Shown here in pieces: positions 55,576 to 63,577 of a DNA stretch of 64,000 nucleotides (position 1 is its first letter; each line of letters opens with the position of its first letter). The stretch is from Bacillus sp. NTK071. Lineage in GTDB: Bacteria > Bacillota > Bacilli > Bacillales > Guptibacillaceae. The notes under the pieces were generated by a model, which saw nothing but the letters and a program-made list of their open reading frames with translations, did not search any database and was not told where the DNA came from. Location: the NCBI RefSeq assembly GCF_017303315.1, contig NZ_JAFKOI010000001.1:558001-622000 (forward strand), written 5' to 3'. Both the position numbers and the translations under genes were made by a program.

Positions 55576-56403
55576 ATGACTAAACAATGGACAACAACAA
55601 CATTGCATAATGGCGTTGAAATGCCAACGCTAGGACTAGGCGTATGGAAAATGGAGAACAATGATGAAGTTAAGACAGCTGTAAATGCTGCGATTGATGC
55701 AGGTTACAAGGCAATCGATACAGCAGCAGCTTATAAGAACGAAGAGGGCGTAGGTGCAGCGATTAAAGAAAACAGTACACCACGTGAAGATCTTTTTATT
55801 ACATCTAAAGTGTGGAATGATGACCAGGGGTATGAGTCAACATTACAAGCATTTGAAGATACAGTAACTAAGCTTGGCGTTGATACTCTAGACTTGTACC
55901 TCATTCATTGGCCAGTAGAAGGCAAGTACAAACAGACGTGGAAAGCAATGGAAAAGCTATATAAAGATGGACGTATCCGTGCAATTGGGGTAAGTAACTT
56001 CCACCCACACCATCTAGAAGATTTAATCAAAGATGCAGAAATCAAGCCCATGGTAAATCAGGTGGAATTTCATCCACTCTTAAACCAACAGGAGCTTCGT
56101 GACTACTGTAAACAGCACTCTATTCAAATGGAAGCTTGGTCACCACTTGCACAGGGAAAATTGCTTGATCACGATGTAGTGAAACAAATTGCAGAACAGC
56201 ATGGTAAATCAACTGCTCAGGTTATTATTCGATGGGATCTTGAACACGAAGTCGTAACAATCCCTAAATCATCGAATCCAGAAAGAATTAAACAAAACTT
56301 TGATGTTTTTGATTTTGAATTAACGAAAGATGATATTAGAGCCATTGACGAACTTAATCAAAATGAACGAATGGGTCCAGATCCAGATAACTTTGATTTT
56401 TAA
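55576..56403 (+). CDS. Aldo/keto reductase (YvgN/YtbE-like, glyoxal reductase type)
   Basis: NADPH-dependent reductase of reactive aldehydes. The 275-residue TIM-barrel protein has the AKR catalytic tetrad: D in GYKAIDTAAAYKNE with its tyrosine, K in ITSKVWNDD, and H in LIHWPVEGKYK, with AIGVSNFHPHHL and the NADPH-binding IPKSSNPERIKQNF near the C-terminus. Closest in feel to B. subtilis YvgN/YtbE, which act on glyoxal and methylglyoxal. Monocistronic; its neighbours include pirin and other stress genes. Confidence 0.9.
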   Translation: MTKQWTTTTLHNGVEMPTLGLGVWKMENNDEVKTAVNAAIDAGYKAIDTAAAYKNEEGVGAAIKENSTPREDLFITSKVWNDDQGYESTLQAFEDTVTKLGVDTLDLYLIHWPVEGKYKQTWKAMEKLYKDGRIRAIGVSNFHPHHLEDLIKDAEIKPMVNQVEFHPLLNQQELRDYCKQHSIQMEAWSPLAQGKLLDHDVVKQIAEQHGKSTAQVIIRWDLEHEVVTIPKSSNPERIKQNFDVFDFELTKDDIRAIDELNQNERMGPDPDNFDF

Positions 56404-56409
56404 TTAATA

Positions 56410-56433
56410 AGCCGGCCAAAAGCCGGCTATTTT
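56410..56433 (+). terminator. Intrinsic terminator of the aldo/keto reductase gene
   Basis: AGCCGGC (56410-56416) pairs with GCCGGCT (56422-56428), then ATTTTTAT. Confidence 0.85.
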
Positions 56434-56458
56434 TATTGTGATATAGTTTTCGGATTTA

Positions 56459-56470
56459 TTCTGTACAGAA
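56459..56470. promoter_or_regulatory. Palindrome upstream of the pirin gene
   Basis: TTCTGTACAGAA, a perfect 12-base palindrome. It shares the CTGTACA core with the palindrome at 51426-51440. Binding protein unknown. Confidence 0.35.
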
Positions 56471-56545
56471 CCAGAACCCATATATGTCGATTAAGACATG
56501 AATTGTGGATTTATATTTGACTGAAAAAGGATAATGAGATAAAAT

Positions 56546-56563
56546 TATCTCGAATTCAAGATA
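56546..56563 (+). promoter_or_regulatory. MhqR-like operator before the pirin gene
   Basis: TATCTCGAATTCAAGATA, one mismatch in the dyad from the MhqR box I remember (TATCTCGAATTCGAGATA), ends 21 bases before the pirin start. It matches the site at 12275-12290 over 15 of 16 bases. Confidence 0.65.
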
Positions 56564-56584
56564 TATTCGAAAGTGGTGAGGTAG

Positions 56585-57331
56585 TTGAATATAAAAAGGT
56601 ATCAAGTGAACCAGCAAGGTGTTGGGCAGTTTGATGGAGGTAAAATCACTGAACAGAAGCCAATTGGTTTTCCAGGTGAGGGTTCAGAAGTGAAACGAAT
56701 AGGACCACTTTTTTACTGGGCATGGGCAAAGTCGGAAAATGAAGGTTACATACCGCTACATCCTCATCAAGGATTTGAAATTATTACCTATGTGATAAGC
56801 GGTAAAGCTGAACATGGAGACACACTTGGGACCAAAAGTACGGTTGGTCCAGGGGGATTACAAGTCATGCAAACCGGATCAGGAGTTTCACACAAAGAAG
56901 GGTTTATAGGGCCAAACATGCAAGGTTTCCAAATTTGGTTTGAACCTCACATAACAGAAGCCTTGAAAAGAAGACCGACATATCAGCAATATAATGATGA
57001 AGATTTTCAAGTGGAAGGTAGTGAAGGGATACGTGTAAAAGAAGTATTAGGTGTTGATTCGCCGGTTGATTTTGTAACAGATGCTGCCATGTGGGATATA
57101 GAGGTAAAAAATGATTATACGTACGAACAAAGTTTAACTAAAGGACGATCTCTAAGTATTCTCGTTCTTAGTGGTGAAGGAAATATAAATGGAACAGAAT
57201 TTCAAATGAAAGAATTTCTCGTTATGGAAGCAGATGAACGGAGTAAGGTTGCAATAGAGGTTAGAAAGGATACAAGAGTAATAGCTATTGAAGTACCAAC
57301 TTTTGTTGACTATCCTATGTACAGAAAATAA
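56585..57331 (+). CDS. Pirin-family protein
   Basis: A bicupin protein of 248 residues. The N-terminal cupin has the metal histidines in IPLHPHQGFEIITYVISGKAEHGDTLG and the pirin signature GGLQVMQTGSGVSHKEG. Family members include quercetinases and redox-responsive regulators; many are induced by electrophiles. The start is TTG 56585 with GAGGT upstream. The MhqR-like site directly in front suggests quinone-responsive control together with the dioxygenase/mhqD operon. Confidence 0.88.
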   Translation: MNIKRYQVNQQGVGQFDGGKITEQKPIGFPGEGSEVKRIGPLFYWAWAKSENEGYIPLHPHQGFEIITYVISGKAEHGDTLGTKSTVGPGGLQVMQTGSGVSHKEGFIGPNMQGFQIWFEPHITEALKRRPTYQQYNDEDFQVEGSEGIRVKEVLGVDSPVDFVTDAAMWDIEVKNDYTYEQSLTKGRSLSILVLSGEGNINGTEFQMKEFLVMEADERSKVAIEVRKDTRVIAIEVPTFVDYPMYRK

Positions 57332-57427
57332 GGGAATATGTTTATTCCGATCGATTTACTGGAGAATTAGACATACAATAGTGTACGATTAATAGTAGAT
57401 CATGTTCGGAAAGGCTGTGAGTAAGAG

Positions 57428-58591
57428 ATGAATCATTTGTATGAATCATTTATTAAATCTGAAAGTCAACAACAGTTGTTTGAACTAGGTAGTAAGCTTT
57501 CAGAATCTTTTGCATTGAGAGCAGATAAGGTTGATCGTGAAGGGCGTTTTCCTTCCGAGAATTTCGAACAGTTAGAACAGTCGGGCTACATTGCTTTAAC
57601 GGTACCTGAGAAATTCGGTGGAAGAGAAATTAACTTGTATGAATTCGTTATGCTACAGGAACAGATTGCCACAGGTGATGCTGCAACTGCTCTTTCAATT
57701 GGATGGCATTTAGGTATTATGCTTGAAATGAGAGACGACCAAACATGGTCAGATGATGTGTATGAACGTTTATCCAAATTAATTGTCAATGAACATGCAC
57801 TTTTAAATCGTGCGGCTTCAGAACCTGCAACTGGAAGTCCGACACGAGGTGGGATGCCTCAAACCAAAGCGAGTAAGAAGGATGGACAGTGGATTATAAA
57901 CGGAAGAAAATCATTTACTTCTATGGCACCTGGACTCCATTATGCTCTTGTATCAGCACGAATTAACAATACAGGTGAGAAGGGCTTTTTCCTTGTCGAT
58001 ATGAGTTTAAAAGGAGTTACGATAGAAGAAAACTGGGATACGATATCTATGAGAGGTACGAGAAGTGATGATCTCGTACTAAATGATGTTATCCTCCCGC
58101 ATGATGCTCTTATTGAAGGTCCCAATAGCAATAAAAGCGAACTACCTAAGGCGTGGCTTCTTCACATCCCTGCTTGTTATCTTGGTGTCGCAATTGCAGC
58201 AAGAAACGAAGCGATTGCATTTGCATCTGAGTATTCTCCCAATAGCCTACCAGGACCAATTAAAGATGTACCTGAAGTACAAAGGAAAATTGGTGAAATG
58301 GAGTTAGAGCTAATGAGAGCAAGAGAAATGATGTATTCTATTGCCTACCGGTGGGTAAATGAACCTCATCATAGGATCAACATGGGTCCAGAACTTGCAG
58401 CCGTAAAGCATGTAGCTACAAACAGTGCTGCTAATGTGGTTGACATCGCTATGAGAATTGTTGGAGCAAGAGCCTTGTTTAAAGACAACCCCATGCAGCG
58501 TTATTACCGAGATGTGAGAGCTGGTCTTCATAATCCTCCAATGGATGATGCTGTGATATCTATGCTTGCAAGTCGAGCACTTAATAAATGA
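57428..58591 (+). CDS. Acyl-CoA dehydrogenase-family flavoprotein (YdbM-like)
   Basis: A 387-residue protein with the three ACAD domains: N-terminal helical (SGYIALTVPEKFGGREINLYEF), middle beta (EPATGSPTRGGMPQTKASK, NGRKSFTSMAPG, MRGTRSDDLVLNDV) and C-terminal helical (MELELMRAREMMYSIAYRW, ATNSAANVVDIAMRIVGARALF). The usual catalytic glutamate loop near the C-terminus reads MQRYYRDVRAGLHNPPMDD, so the standard YEG-type Glu is missing. This is seen in the YdbM/DszC-like branch, whose members may be flavin-dependent oxygenases. No acyl-CoA ligase is nearby. Function uncertain. Confidence 0.8.
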   Translation: MNHLYESFIKSESQQQLFELGSKLSESFALRADKVDREGRFPSENFEQLEQSGYIALTVPEKFGGREINLYEFVMLQEQIATGDAATALSIGWHLGIMLEMRDDQTWSDDVYERLSKLIVNEHALLNRAASEPATGSPTRGGMPQTKASKKDGQWIINGRKSFTSMAPGLHYALVSARINNTGEKGFFLVDMSLKGVTIEENWDTISMRGTRSDDLVLNDVILPHDALIEGPNSNKSELPKAWLLHIPACYLGVAIAARNEAIAFASEYSPNSLPGPIKDVPEVQRKIGEMELELMRAREMMYSIAYRWVNEPHHRINMGPELAAVKHVATNSAANVVDIAMRIVGARALFKDNPMQRYYRDVRAGLHNPPMDDAVISMLASRALNK

Positions 58592-58593
58592 GT

Positions 58594-58620
58594 AAAGTCT
58601 TCCTGATGGAAGGCTTTTTT
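58594..58620 (+). terminator. Intrinsic terminator
   Basis: AAAGTCTTCC (58594-58603) pairs with GGAAGGCTTT (58608-58617, one wobble), then T. Confidence 0.8.
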
Positions 58621-58778
58621 TGCGCGAAGTGCTAAAGTCATACTGTTTTACCATGAATCAACATGTTTTTCCTTATCGTAACAGGATTCTAGGTAATTAG
58701 ATTCAAATTCGCCAGCAAAGAAGGAAAAAGTTATTTGAGTGGCGAAATGAATCATTAATAAACGAAAAGGAGGGGAGT

Positions 58779-58931
58779 ATGTTGAGAGAGCGAAGGACCG
58801 TTTCGTTGAGTGGAAGTTTGCTGCTGACGAATGTCTGGGGATTTGATCGGTTTGAAGAAGATCATTCAAAACAAGAAGGCGATTATGTAAGGAAGATCAC
58901 CAAAGAACAGGGGTTGAAGGAAACCAAATGA
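58779..58931 (+). CDS. Small unknown protein (50 aa)
   Basis: ATG 58779 is preceded by AAAGGAGGGG and opens a 51-codon frame ending TGA 58931. The product MLRERRTVSLSGSLLLTNVW... is basic at the N-terminus, then acidic and lysine-rich. Too short for a membrane helix to be certain. No family recognised. A hairpin at 58972-59005 follows about 40 bases later. Supported by its RBS and frame only. Confidence 0.5.
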   Translation: MLRERRTVSLSGSLLLTNVWGFDRFEEDHSKQEGDYVRKITKEQGLKETK

Positions 58932-58971
58932 ATCTATTCAAAGCTAAATTACGACAGGAAACTTCATAGAA

Positions 58972-59010
58972 GGAGCCGTGCGACATGTCCATTCGCAGCG
59001 GCTCCATTTT
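58972..59010 (+). terminator. Terminator-like hairpin
   Basis: GGAGCCG (58972-58978) pairs with CGGCTCC (58999-59005), extended by TGCG/CGCA inside, then ATTTTCATTT. Confidence 0.65.
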
Positions 59011-59038
59011 CATTTACATAGAATGCACGAAATAAAGA

Positions 59039-60565
59039 ATGCTAATAGAAAAGGAGGTCATAGTCATATTAAATAGAAAAAAATTGACTGGTGCTGCTTT
59101 ACTTACAACTTGCTTGCTTCTCATTCCGATGACGTCTGTCAAGCAATTTGGTAGGTCGGCAAGGGCTGAAGATCATCAGACTTTAACAGAGCAAATACAT
59201 ACGATTGTTAACAATAAGCGATTAAAAGGTGCAATTGCTGGCGTTAGTGTTCGATCAGCTATAACGGGAGAACTTCTTTTCGATCATCATGGCGATACAA
59301 GACTAACTCCTGCCTCTAATATGAAACTACTCACAGCAGCTGCGGCTCTTGAAACACTCGGTTCAGATTATAGATTCAAAACAGTAGTCTTTGCAGATCA
59401 TCGCAATGGAGAAATCATTAGTGGAAATCTTTATATAAAGGGAAGTGGTGATCCAACATTACTTCCCAAAGACTTTGATGCATTAGCAAATCAATTGAAA
59501 CTTTTAGGGATTACCCAGGTAGATGGAGATCTAATCGGCGATGAGTCATGGTATGATAGTGAGTATTTATCAGAGGATATGATTTGGAGTGATGAGGATC
59601 AATACTATGGTGCTCAAATTTCTGCGCTTACAGCATCTCCAAATCAAGACTATGACGCTGGTACAATTATGATTGAGGTATCACCTGGAAGTGGTGAAGG
59701 ATTGTTGAGCAGTGTTAAGTTAACACCTGAAACGGATACAATATCCATTATCAACAATGGAATGACCGTGAATGAAAATGAAGATGCTGAGATTGAGATT
59801 CACCGAAAGCATGGTACGAATATAATCGTTGTTGATGGAACAATTTCCAAAAATGCTTCCCGAGAAAAAGCTTGGGTGGCAGTTTGGAATCCAGCAAGCT
59901 ATGCATTAAATCTTTTTGCCCAATCATTGAAGAAGCACGGTATTGAAATAAAGGGAGAAGAAAGGTTAGGTAAAACTTCTGATCAAGCCATTCCCTTAGC
60001 TGAAAAGAAATCCATGCCTCTTTCAGACTTACTCATTCCGTTTATGAAACTTAGTAACAACGGCCATGCAGAAGTTCTTGTGAAAGAAATGGGAAAAGTA
60101 GTGAAGGAAGAAGGTAGTTTTCAGGCAGGTTTAGAAGTAATTCGGTCAGTTTTACGAAATGAAGGTCTTCATACAGATGACATGTGCTTGCGAGATGGGT
60201 CAGGAATTTCACAGATAACTCTCATTCAACCTAATCAACTTTCATTACTTCTTTATCGAATTCAAGAAAAGCCGTGGTTTGATTTATATTTGAACTCTCT
60301 TCCTATTGCGGGCGAACCTGAACGATTGGTTGGAGGAACGCTTCGGAATCGATTAAGCAACACAGTAGCAGAAGGGGTCATTTACGCGAAAACAGGCTCA
60401 TTAATCGGTGTAACGTCTTTGTCTGGTTATGTTCGAACTGAACATCCTCTTATATTTTCAGTCATTCTAAATCAGTTTATTGATGAAGAAGAAATGGGAA
60501 AGATAGAAGACCAAATTGCGGTTGTACTTGCTAATTATAAAGAAGCAAACAAACGAAAAGGCTGA
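59039..60565 (+). CDS. dacB: D-alanyl-D-alanine carboxypeptidase/endopeptidase, PBP4 type (S13)
   Basis: Trims peptidoglycan stem peptides outside the cell. The active-site motifs are SxxK in PASNMKLLTAAAALETLG, SNN in LMKLSNNGHAEVL and KTG in YAKTGSLIGVTSLSG. An N-terminal hydrophobic segment (LTGAALLTTCLLLIPM) is a signal peptide. The start is doubtful: ATG 59039 has only a weak AAAGA upstream, while the strong AAAGGAGG at 59050-59057 is eight bases before an in-frame ATA (59066), which would give MLNRKKLTGAALL, an ideal signal peptide start. Length is 508 aa from ATG or 499 from ATA. Confidence 0.9.
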   Translation: MLIEKEVIVILNRKKLTGAALLTTCLLLIPMTSVKQFGRSARAEDHQTLTEQIHTIVNNKRLKGAIAGVSVRSAITGELLFDHHGDTRLTPASNMKLLTAAAALETLGSDYRFKTVVFADHRNGEIISGNLYIKGSGDPTLLPKDFDALANQLKLLGITQVDGDLIGDESWYDSEYLSEDMIWSDEDQYYGAQISALTASPNQDYDAGTIMIEVSPGSGEGLLSSVKLTPETDTISIINNGMTVNENEDAEIEIHRKHGTNIIVVDGTISKNASREKAWVAVWNPASYALNLFAQSLKKHGIEIKGEERLGKTSDQAIPLAEKKSMPLSDLLIPFMKLSNNGHAEVLVKEMGKVVKEEGSFQAGLEVIRSVLRNEGLHTDDMCLRDGSGISQITLIQPNQLSLLLYRIQEKPWFDLYLNSLPIAGEPERLVGGTLRNRLSNTVAEGVIYAKTGSLIGVTSLSGYVRTEHPLIFSVILNQFIDEEEMGKIEDQIAVVLANYKEANKRKG

Positions 60566-60589
60566 ATCATAGCCTTTTCGTTTGTTTGC
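60545..60589. terminator. Perfect 19-bp hairpin terminator of the PBP4 gene
   Basis: GCAAACAAACGAAAAGGCT (60545-60563) pairs perfectly with 60571-60589. The stop codon is inside the hairpin. The T-rich right arm acts as the T tract. Confidence 0.8.
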
Positions 60590-60630
60590 AACCGTCGAAA
60601 TAGATACACTTTAGTTTGATTACTTTGGTA

Positions 60631-60829
60631 AAGGCTATGTTAGCTCTTATTGTTGATTTCTCAATTTTTGGCTCATTCGAGTGAAACCTTAGTTTCACTC
60701 GCCTTTCAGCTCTGCTGAAAGGTTGTCCTGTGGTGACCAATCGTCTGAGCAAATGAATTTGCTCGAAGCGATTGGTCACCACAGGGCGTAAATGGGCCAA
60801 AAATCAACACTGCTCGCTAACATAGCCTT
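60631..60829. repeat. Structured element with inverted ends and nested hairpins
   Basis: Ends are a perfect 14-bp inverted repeat, AAGGCTATGTTAGC (60631-60644) and GCTAACATAGCCTT (60816-60829), extended inward by TTGATTTT...GGCTCATT and its imperfect complement. Inside are three perfect hairpins: CGAGTGAAAC/GTTTCACTCG (60678-60701), CCTTTCAGC/GCTGAAAGG (60702-60722) and a 17-bp stem (60727-60743 with 60769-60785) that encloses a further 8-bp stem GAGCAAAT/ATTTGCTC (60747-60764). No gene is encoded. It may be a MITE-like mobile element or a structured RNA. Confidence 0.75.
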
Positions 60830-60850
60830 GGTAAAAGGGGGGATAGTCCA

Positions 60851-61471
60851 ATGTGGAAACTTATTTATCAGTATCTTTTATTTGCATGTGTCATTTTGTC
60901 TGTTTCAACAATTTGGTATGAATCCCCTTTTCAAAAGGCAATCCTTATTGGGACCTGGGTTGTCTTTTTTGTAGATTACATGGTCTTTCTTTATCTATCT
61001 AAAGATCGGTTTCAATATATTAAAAAGCATCCTTTTGATCTTATTGCTTTAATTCCACTTGACTCTATCTTTCAAAGTGCAAAATTAGCTAGACTTTATC
61101 GGCTCTGGCGAATTAAGACGATTACGAAACGATTCAGTAATCCTATCATTGGAAAAGCGATGGGAATGTCGCCTCAAACATGGTTTCTCACAAGCTTTGT
61201 TTTTGTGATTGTTTCAACATTTCCCTTTTACTTCTATGAGCCTGTTGTGGATTCATTCCAAGATGCTGCGATTTGGTCATTTGGCTCGCTCCTATTTGTC
61301 GGTCGTTTTTCAGTTGAACCAACATCTTTTGTAAGTAAAATCGTCATTGTCGTTCTGACGATTGTAGGAATTCTACTACACGCATTAATTGTTCGAACGG
61401 CGCTTCATTATGTGGATCGAATAAGAAAAAGTTGGTCATCCAAAAAAGATGACCAGTCAGAAGAAGCCTAG
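60851..61471 (+). CDS. Voltage-sensor-like membrane protein without a K+ filter
   Basis: A 206-residue protein with five or six transmembrane helices. The helix pattern and HPFDLIALIPLDSIFQ followed by ARLYRLWRIKTI (arginines 81, 84 and 87 three apart) resemble the S1-S4 voltage sensor of ion channels. The re-entrant pore region (about 133-152) reads SFQDAAIWSFGSLLFVGRFS, with no TVGYGD-like filter, and a last helix follows (IVIVVLTIVGILLHALIV). So it may be a non-K+ channel, a sensor without a pore, or a proton-conducting relative. Start ATG 60851 follows AAAGGGGGG. The end overlaps yeiH by four bases, convergent. Confidence 0.65.
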   Translation: MWKLIYQYLLFACVILSVSTIWYESPFQKAILIGTWVVFFVDYMVFLYLSKDRFQYIKKHPFDLIALIPLDSIFQSAKLARLYRLWRIKTITKRFSNPIIGKAMGMSPQTWFLTSFVFVIVSTFPFYFYEPVVDSFQDAAIWSFGSLLFVGRFSVEPTSFVSKIVIVVLTIVGILLHALIVRTALHYVDRIRKSWSSKKDDQSEEA

Positions 61472-62493
61472 TAGAACCATTTAACGATAAAGAAGGTTAG
61501 AATGGAAAGCGTCAATGATACAATTGTAATAATTGCGATAGGTTTTAATGCTTTATTTTTCAAATCTTTGATACTTACACTCAGCCCTAGTCCAACCATA
61601 GCAGCGGTTAGACACCATGTTGTGACTTCCGTAACGGCCGTCATAGCAGTTTCTGAAAATGGAACAATTGGGCCAAGGATATAAGTACCTGCAAGACTCA
61701 TCAAAATGAATCCTACTAGGAACCATGGGAATGGAACCTGCTGCTTGCTTCCTATATTTTTCTTTTTCACAATGTACATAAATAAAAAACAAACTGGAAC
61801 GAGTAAGAAAACTCTTCCAAGCTTTGCAAGAAGTCCCATAGCTAGTGCGGTCTCTCCCCCTGGAGCTGCGGCTAACGCAACGTGGGCTACTTCATGTAGT
61901 GAAATACCAGACCAAATGCCATATTCGGAAGGTGTTAAGGGAAGAAATGGACGAACGATTGTATAACCTACCGAGAAAATCGTTCCAAATAAAGCAATGA
62001 TTCCGACTCCGATCGCAGTATCTTCTTCCTTCGCTTCAACGATGGGCGCTACGGCAGCAATCGCAGCAGCTCCGCATATTCCAGTTCCTGCACCTACTAA
62101 CAAAGTAATCGAACGGTTTGCATTCATTGCTTTAGAAAGCCATACAGAAGATAGTAAGGCAAAAGCAATCACAGCAGCACCAAGAAGTAGAATTGGCAAG
62201 CCATCTTGTAATATCAAGCTAACATTCAGTTTTATTCCATATAAGATAATGGCAAATCGAAGTAATTTCTTAGAAGAGAATGTGATTCCTGCTCTAAGCC
62301 ATTCAGGGTAACCCGCAATTTGTCTGTAGATGATTGAAATAAATATGGCAGAAGCGAGTTGTCCGGTCAATTTAAAGCCAGGAACCATTGCTAGATAATA
62401 GCCCAGTAATGCAATGAAAAATGTAAACGCGATTCCTAGCATCCATCGTATACCAGGCGTTAGTGTTTGTTGTTGTCTGATTATATTGATCAT
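61468..62493 (-). CDS. YeiH/UPF0324-family putative sulfate exporter
   Basis: A 341-residue membrane protein with about ten helices. GAGTGICGAAAIAAVAPIVEA and SGISLHEVAHVALAA are conserved segments of the UPF0324/YeiH family (PSE), for which sulfate or sulfite-related export has been proposed but is weakly proven. It is divergent from a LysR regulator, the common arrangement for this family (YeiE or CysL-like regulator beside YeiH). RBS on the minus strand is the GGAGG sequence near 62503-62507. Confidence 0.85.
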   Translation of the reverse strand: MINIIRQQQTLTPGIRWMLGIAFTFFIALLGYYLAMVPGFKLTGQLASAIFISIIYRQIAGYPEWLRAGITFSSKKLLRFAIILYGIKLNVSLILQDGLPILLLGAAVIAFALLSSVWLSKAMNANRSITLLVGAGTGICGAAAIAAVAPIVEAKEEDTAIGVGIIALFGTIFSVGYTIVRPFLPLTPSEYGIWSGISLHEVAHVALAAAPGGETALAMGLLAKLGRVFLLVPVCFLFMYIVKKKNIGSKQQVPFPWFLVGFILMSLAGTYILGPIVPFSETAMTAVTEVTTWCLTAAMVGLGLSVSIKDLKNKALKPIAIITIVSLTLSILTFFIVKWFY

Positions 62494-62601
62494 GATTCTG
62501 CCTCCGTTTCTCTTCTTATAGTTTACCTAGTTGTTTGCTATAAGTGAAATAATTAAATATAATTCATATCATAAGTAATTAGTTATAGTGAGGTGGATTA
62601 A
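62494..62601. promoter_or_regulatory. yeiH-lysR divergent control region
   Basis: AT-rich 108-bp gap with short dyads such as ATAATTAAATATAAT (62549-62563). LysR-type binding is expected from the divergent layout; no exact site was assigned. Confidence 0.4.
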
Positions 62602-63471
62602 ATGGATCAACCATTAACTGTTTTTGTAACGGTTGTTGAGAAACGAAATTTTTCTAGAGCTGCTGAAGAGCTTCATATGACGCAGCCTGCCGTAAGTCAA
62701 TATATCAAAAATCTTGAAGAGTCATTAGGAACGAAACTATTGGAACGAAGCAATCGTTCAGTAGAAATGAATAAAGCAGGCGAAATCGTCTATCATCATG
62801 CAAAAGAACTGTTAAATTTATACTCAAAAATGAACTATTTGCTTGATGATTTAAGTAATCGTGCAAGTGGGAAAATAACAATCGGTGCAAGTTATACATA
62901 TGGAGAATATGTATTACCACATGTTATTGCTAAAATACGAAAGAACTATCCTCTCATTACACCGTCCATTACAATAGGTAACTCTAGAGAAATTGGTGAT
63001 CTAGTTTATTCACATCAATTAGACGTTGGAATTATTGAAGGAGACTATCCTGCTCGGGATATGAAAATAGAAGATTTCACAGAAGATGAAATGGTCATTG
63101 TAGCTTCACCCTCTCATGTACAGGTAGCAAATGGATCTATGCTTGAGAACGAAATGTGGATTGTCAGAGAAGGGGGATCAGGAACGAGAGAAGCTACAGA
63201 GAAAATGTGGAAACATCTAGAGATCACACCAGGTAATACAATGGCGTTCGGAAGCACTCAGCTTATTAAAGAGTCTGTTGAAGCTGGAATTGGTATTAGT
63301 TTTCTTTCAAGGTGGACGATTCGAAAGGAATTAGAGCTTGGAACTTTAGTCGTTCTCGCCATTCCGAATTTTACATACAAACGAACTTTCTCAATCCTCA
63401 TGCGTTCTCCTTTCCAGACTAAAGTCCTTGAATTGTTCCTAGAGCATTTGCACGACCATCATCTTGACTAA
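62602..63471 (+). CDS. LysR-family regulator (YeiE/CysL-like)
   Basis: A 289-residue LysR protein: HTH in FVTVVEKRNFSRAAEELHMTQPAVSQYIKNLE (residues about 9-40) and a C-terminal periplasmic-binding-like effector domain starting GKITIGASYTYGEYVLPH. The EGGSGTREATEKMW segment is typical of the CysL/YeiE branch, which responds to sulfur or related small anions. It is divergent from yeiH and likely controls it. RBS GAGGTGG is present upstream of ATG 62602. Confidence 0.9.
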   Translation: MDQPLTVFVTVVEKRNFSRAAEELHMTQPAVSQYIKNLEESLGTKLLERSNRSVEMNKAGEIVYHHAKELLNLYSKMNYLLDDLSNRASGKITIGASYTYGEYVLPHVIAKIRKNYPLITPSITIGNSREIGDLVYSHQLDVGIIEGDYPARDMKIEDFTEDEMVIVASPSHVQVANGSMLENEMWIVREGGSGTREATEKMWKHLEITPGNTMAFGSTQLIKESVEAGIGISFLSRWTIRKELELGTLVVLAIPNFTYKRTFSILMRSPFQTKVLELFLEHLHDHHLD

Positions 63472-63577
63472 AAGTTCAGTAGAGAGTTCGAGTTATGCGT
63501 GATATAGTATAGGAATTGAAAAAAGACAAGTTGTCTCTTTAAGGAGCACTCCTAAGTAATAAAGGAAGCGATTAATT

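Noticed and set aside
57333-57350. GGAATA/TATTCC hairpin as terminator of the pirin gene
   Set aside because: Six-base AT-rich stem with no T tract.
60792-60974. 60-codon plus-strand frame over the structured element
   Set aside because: It overlaps the start of the voltage-sensor-like gene in another frame and has no RBS.
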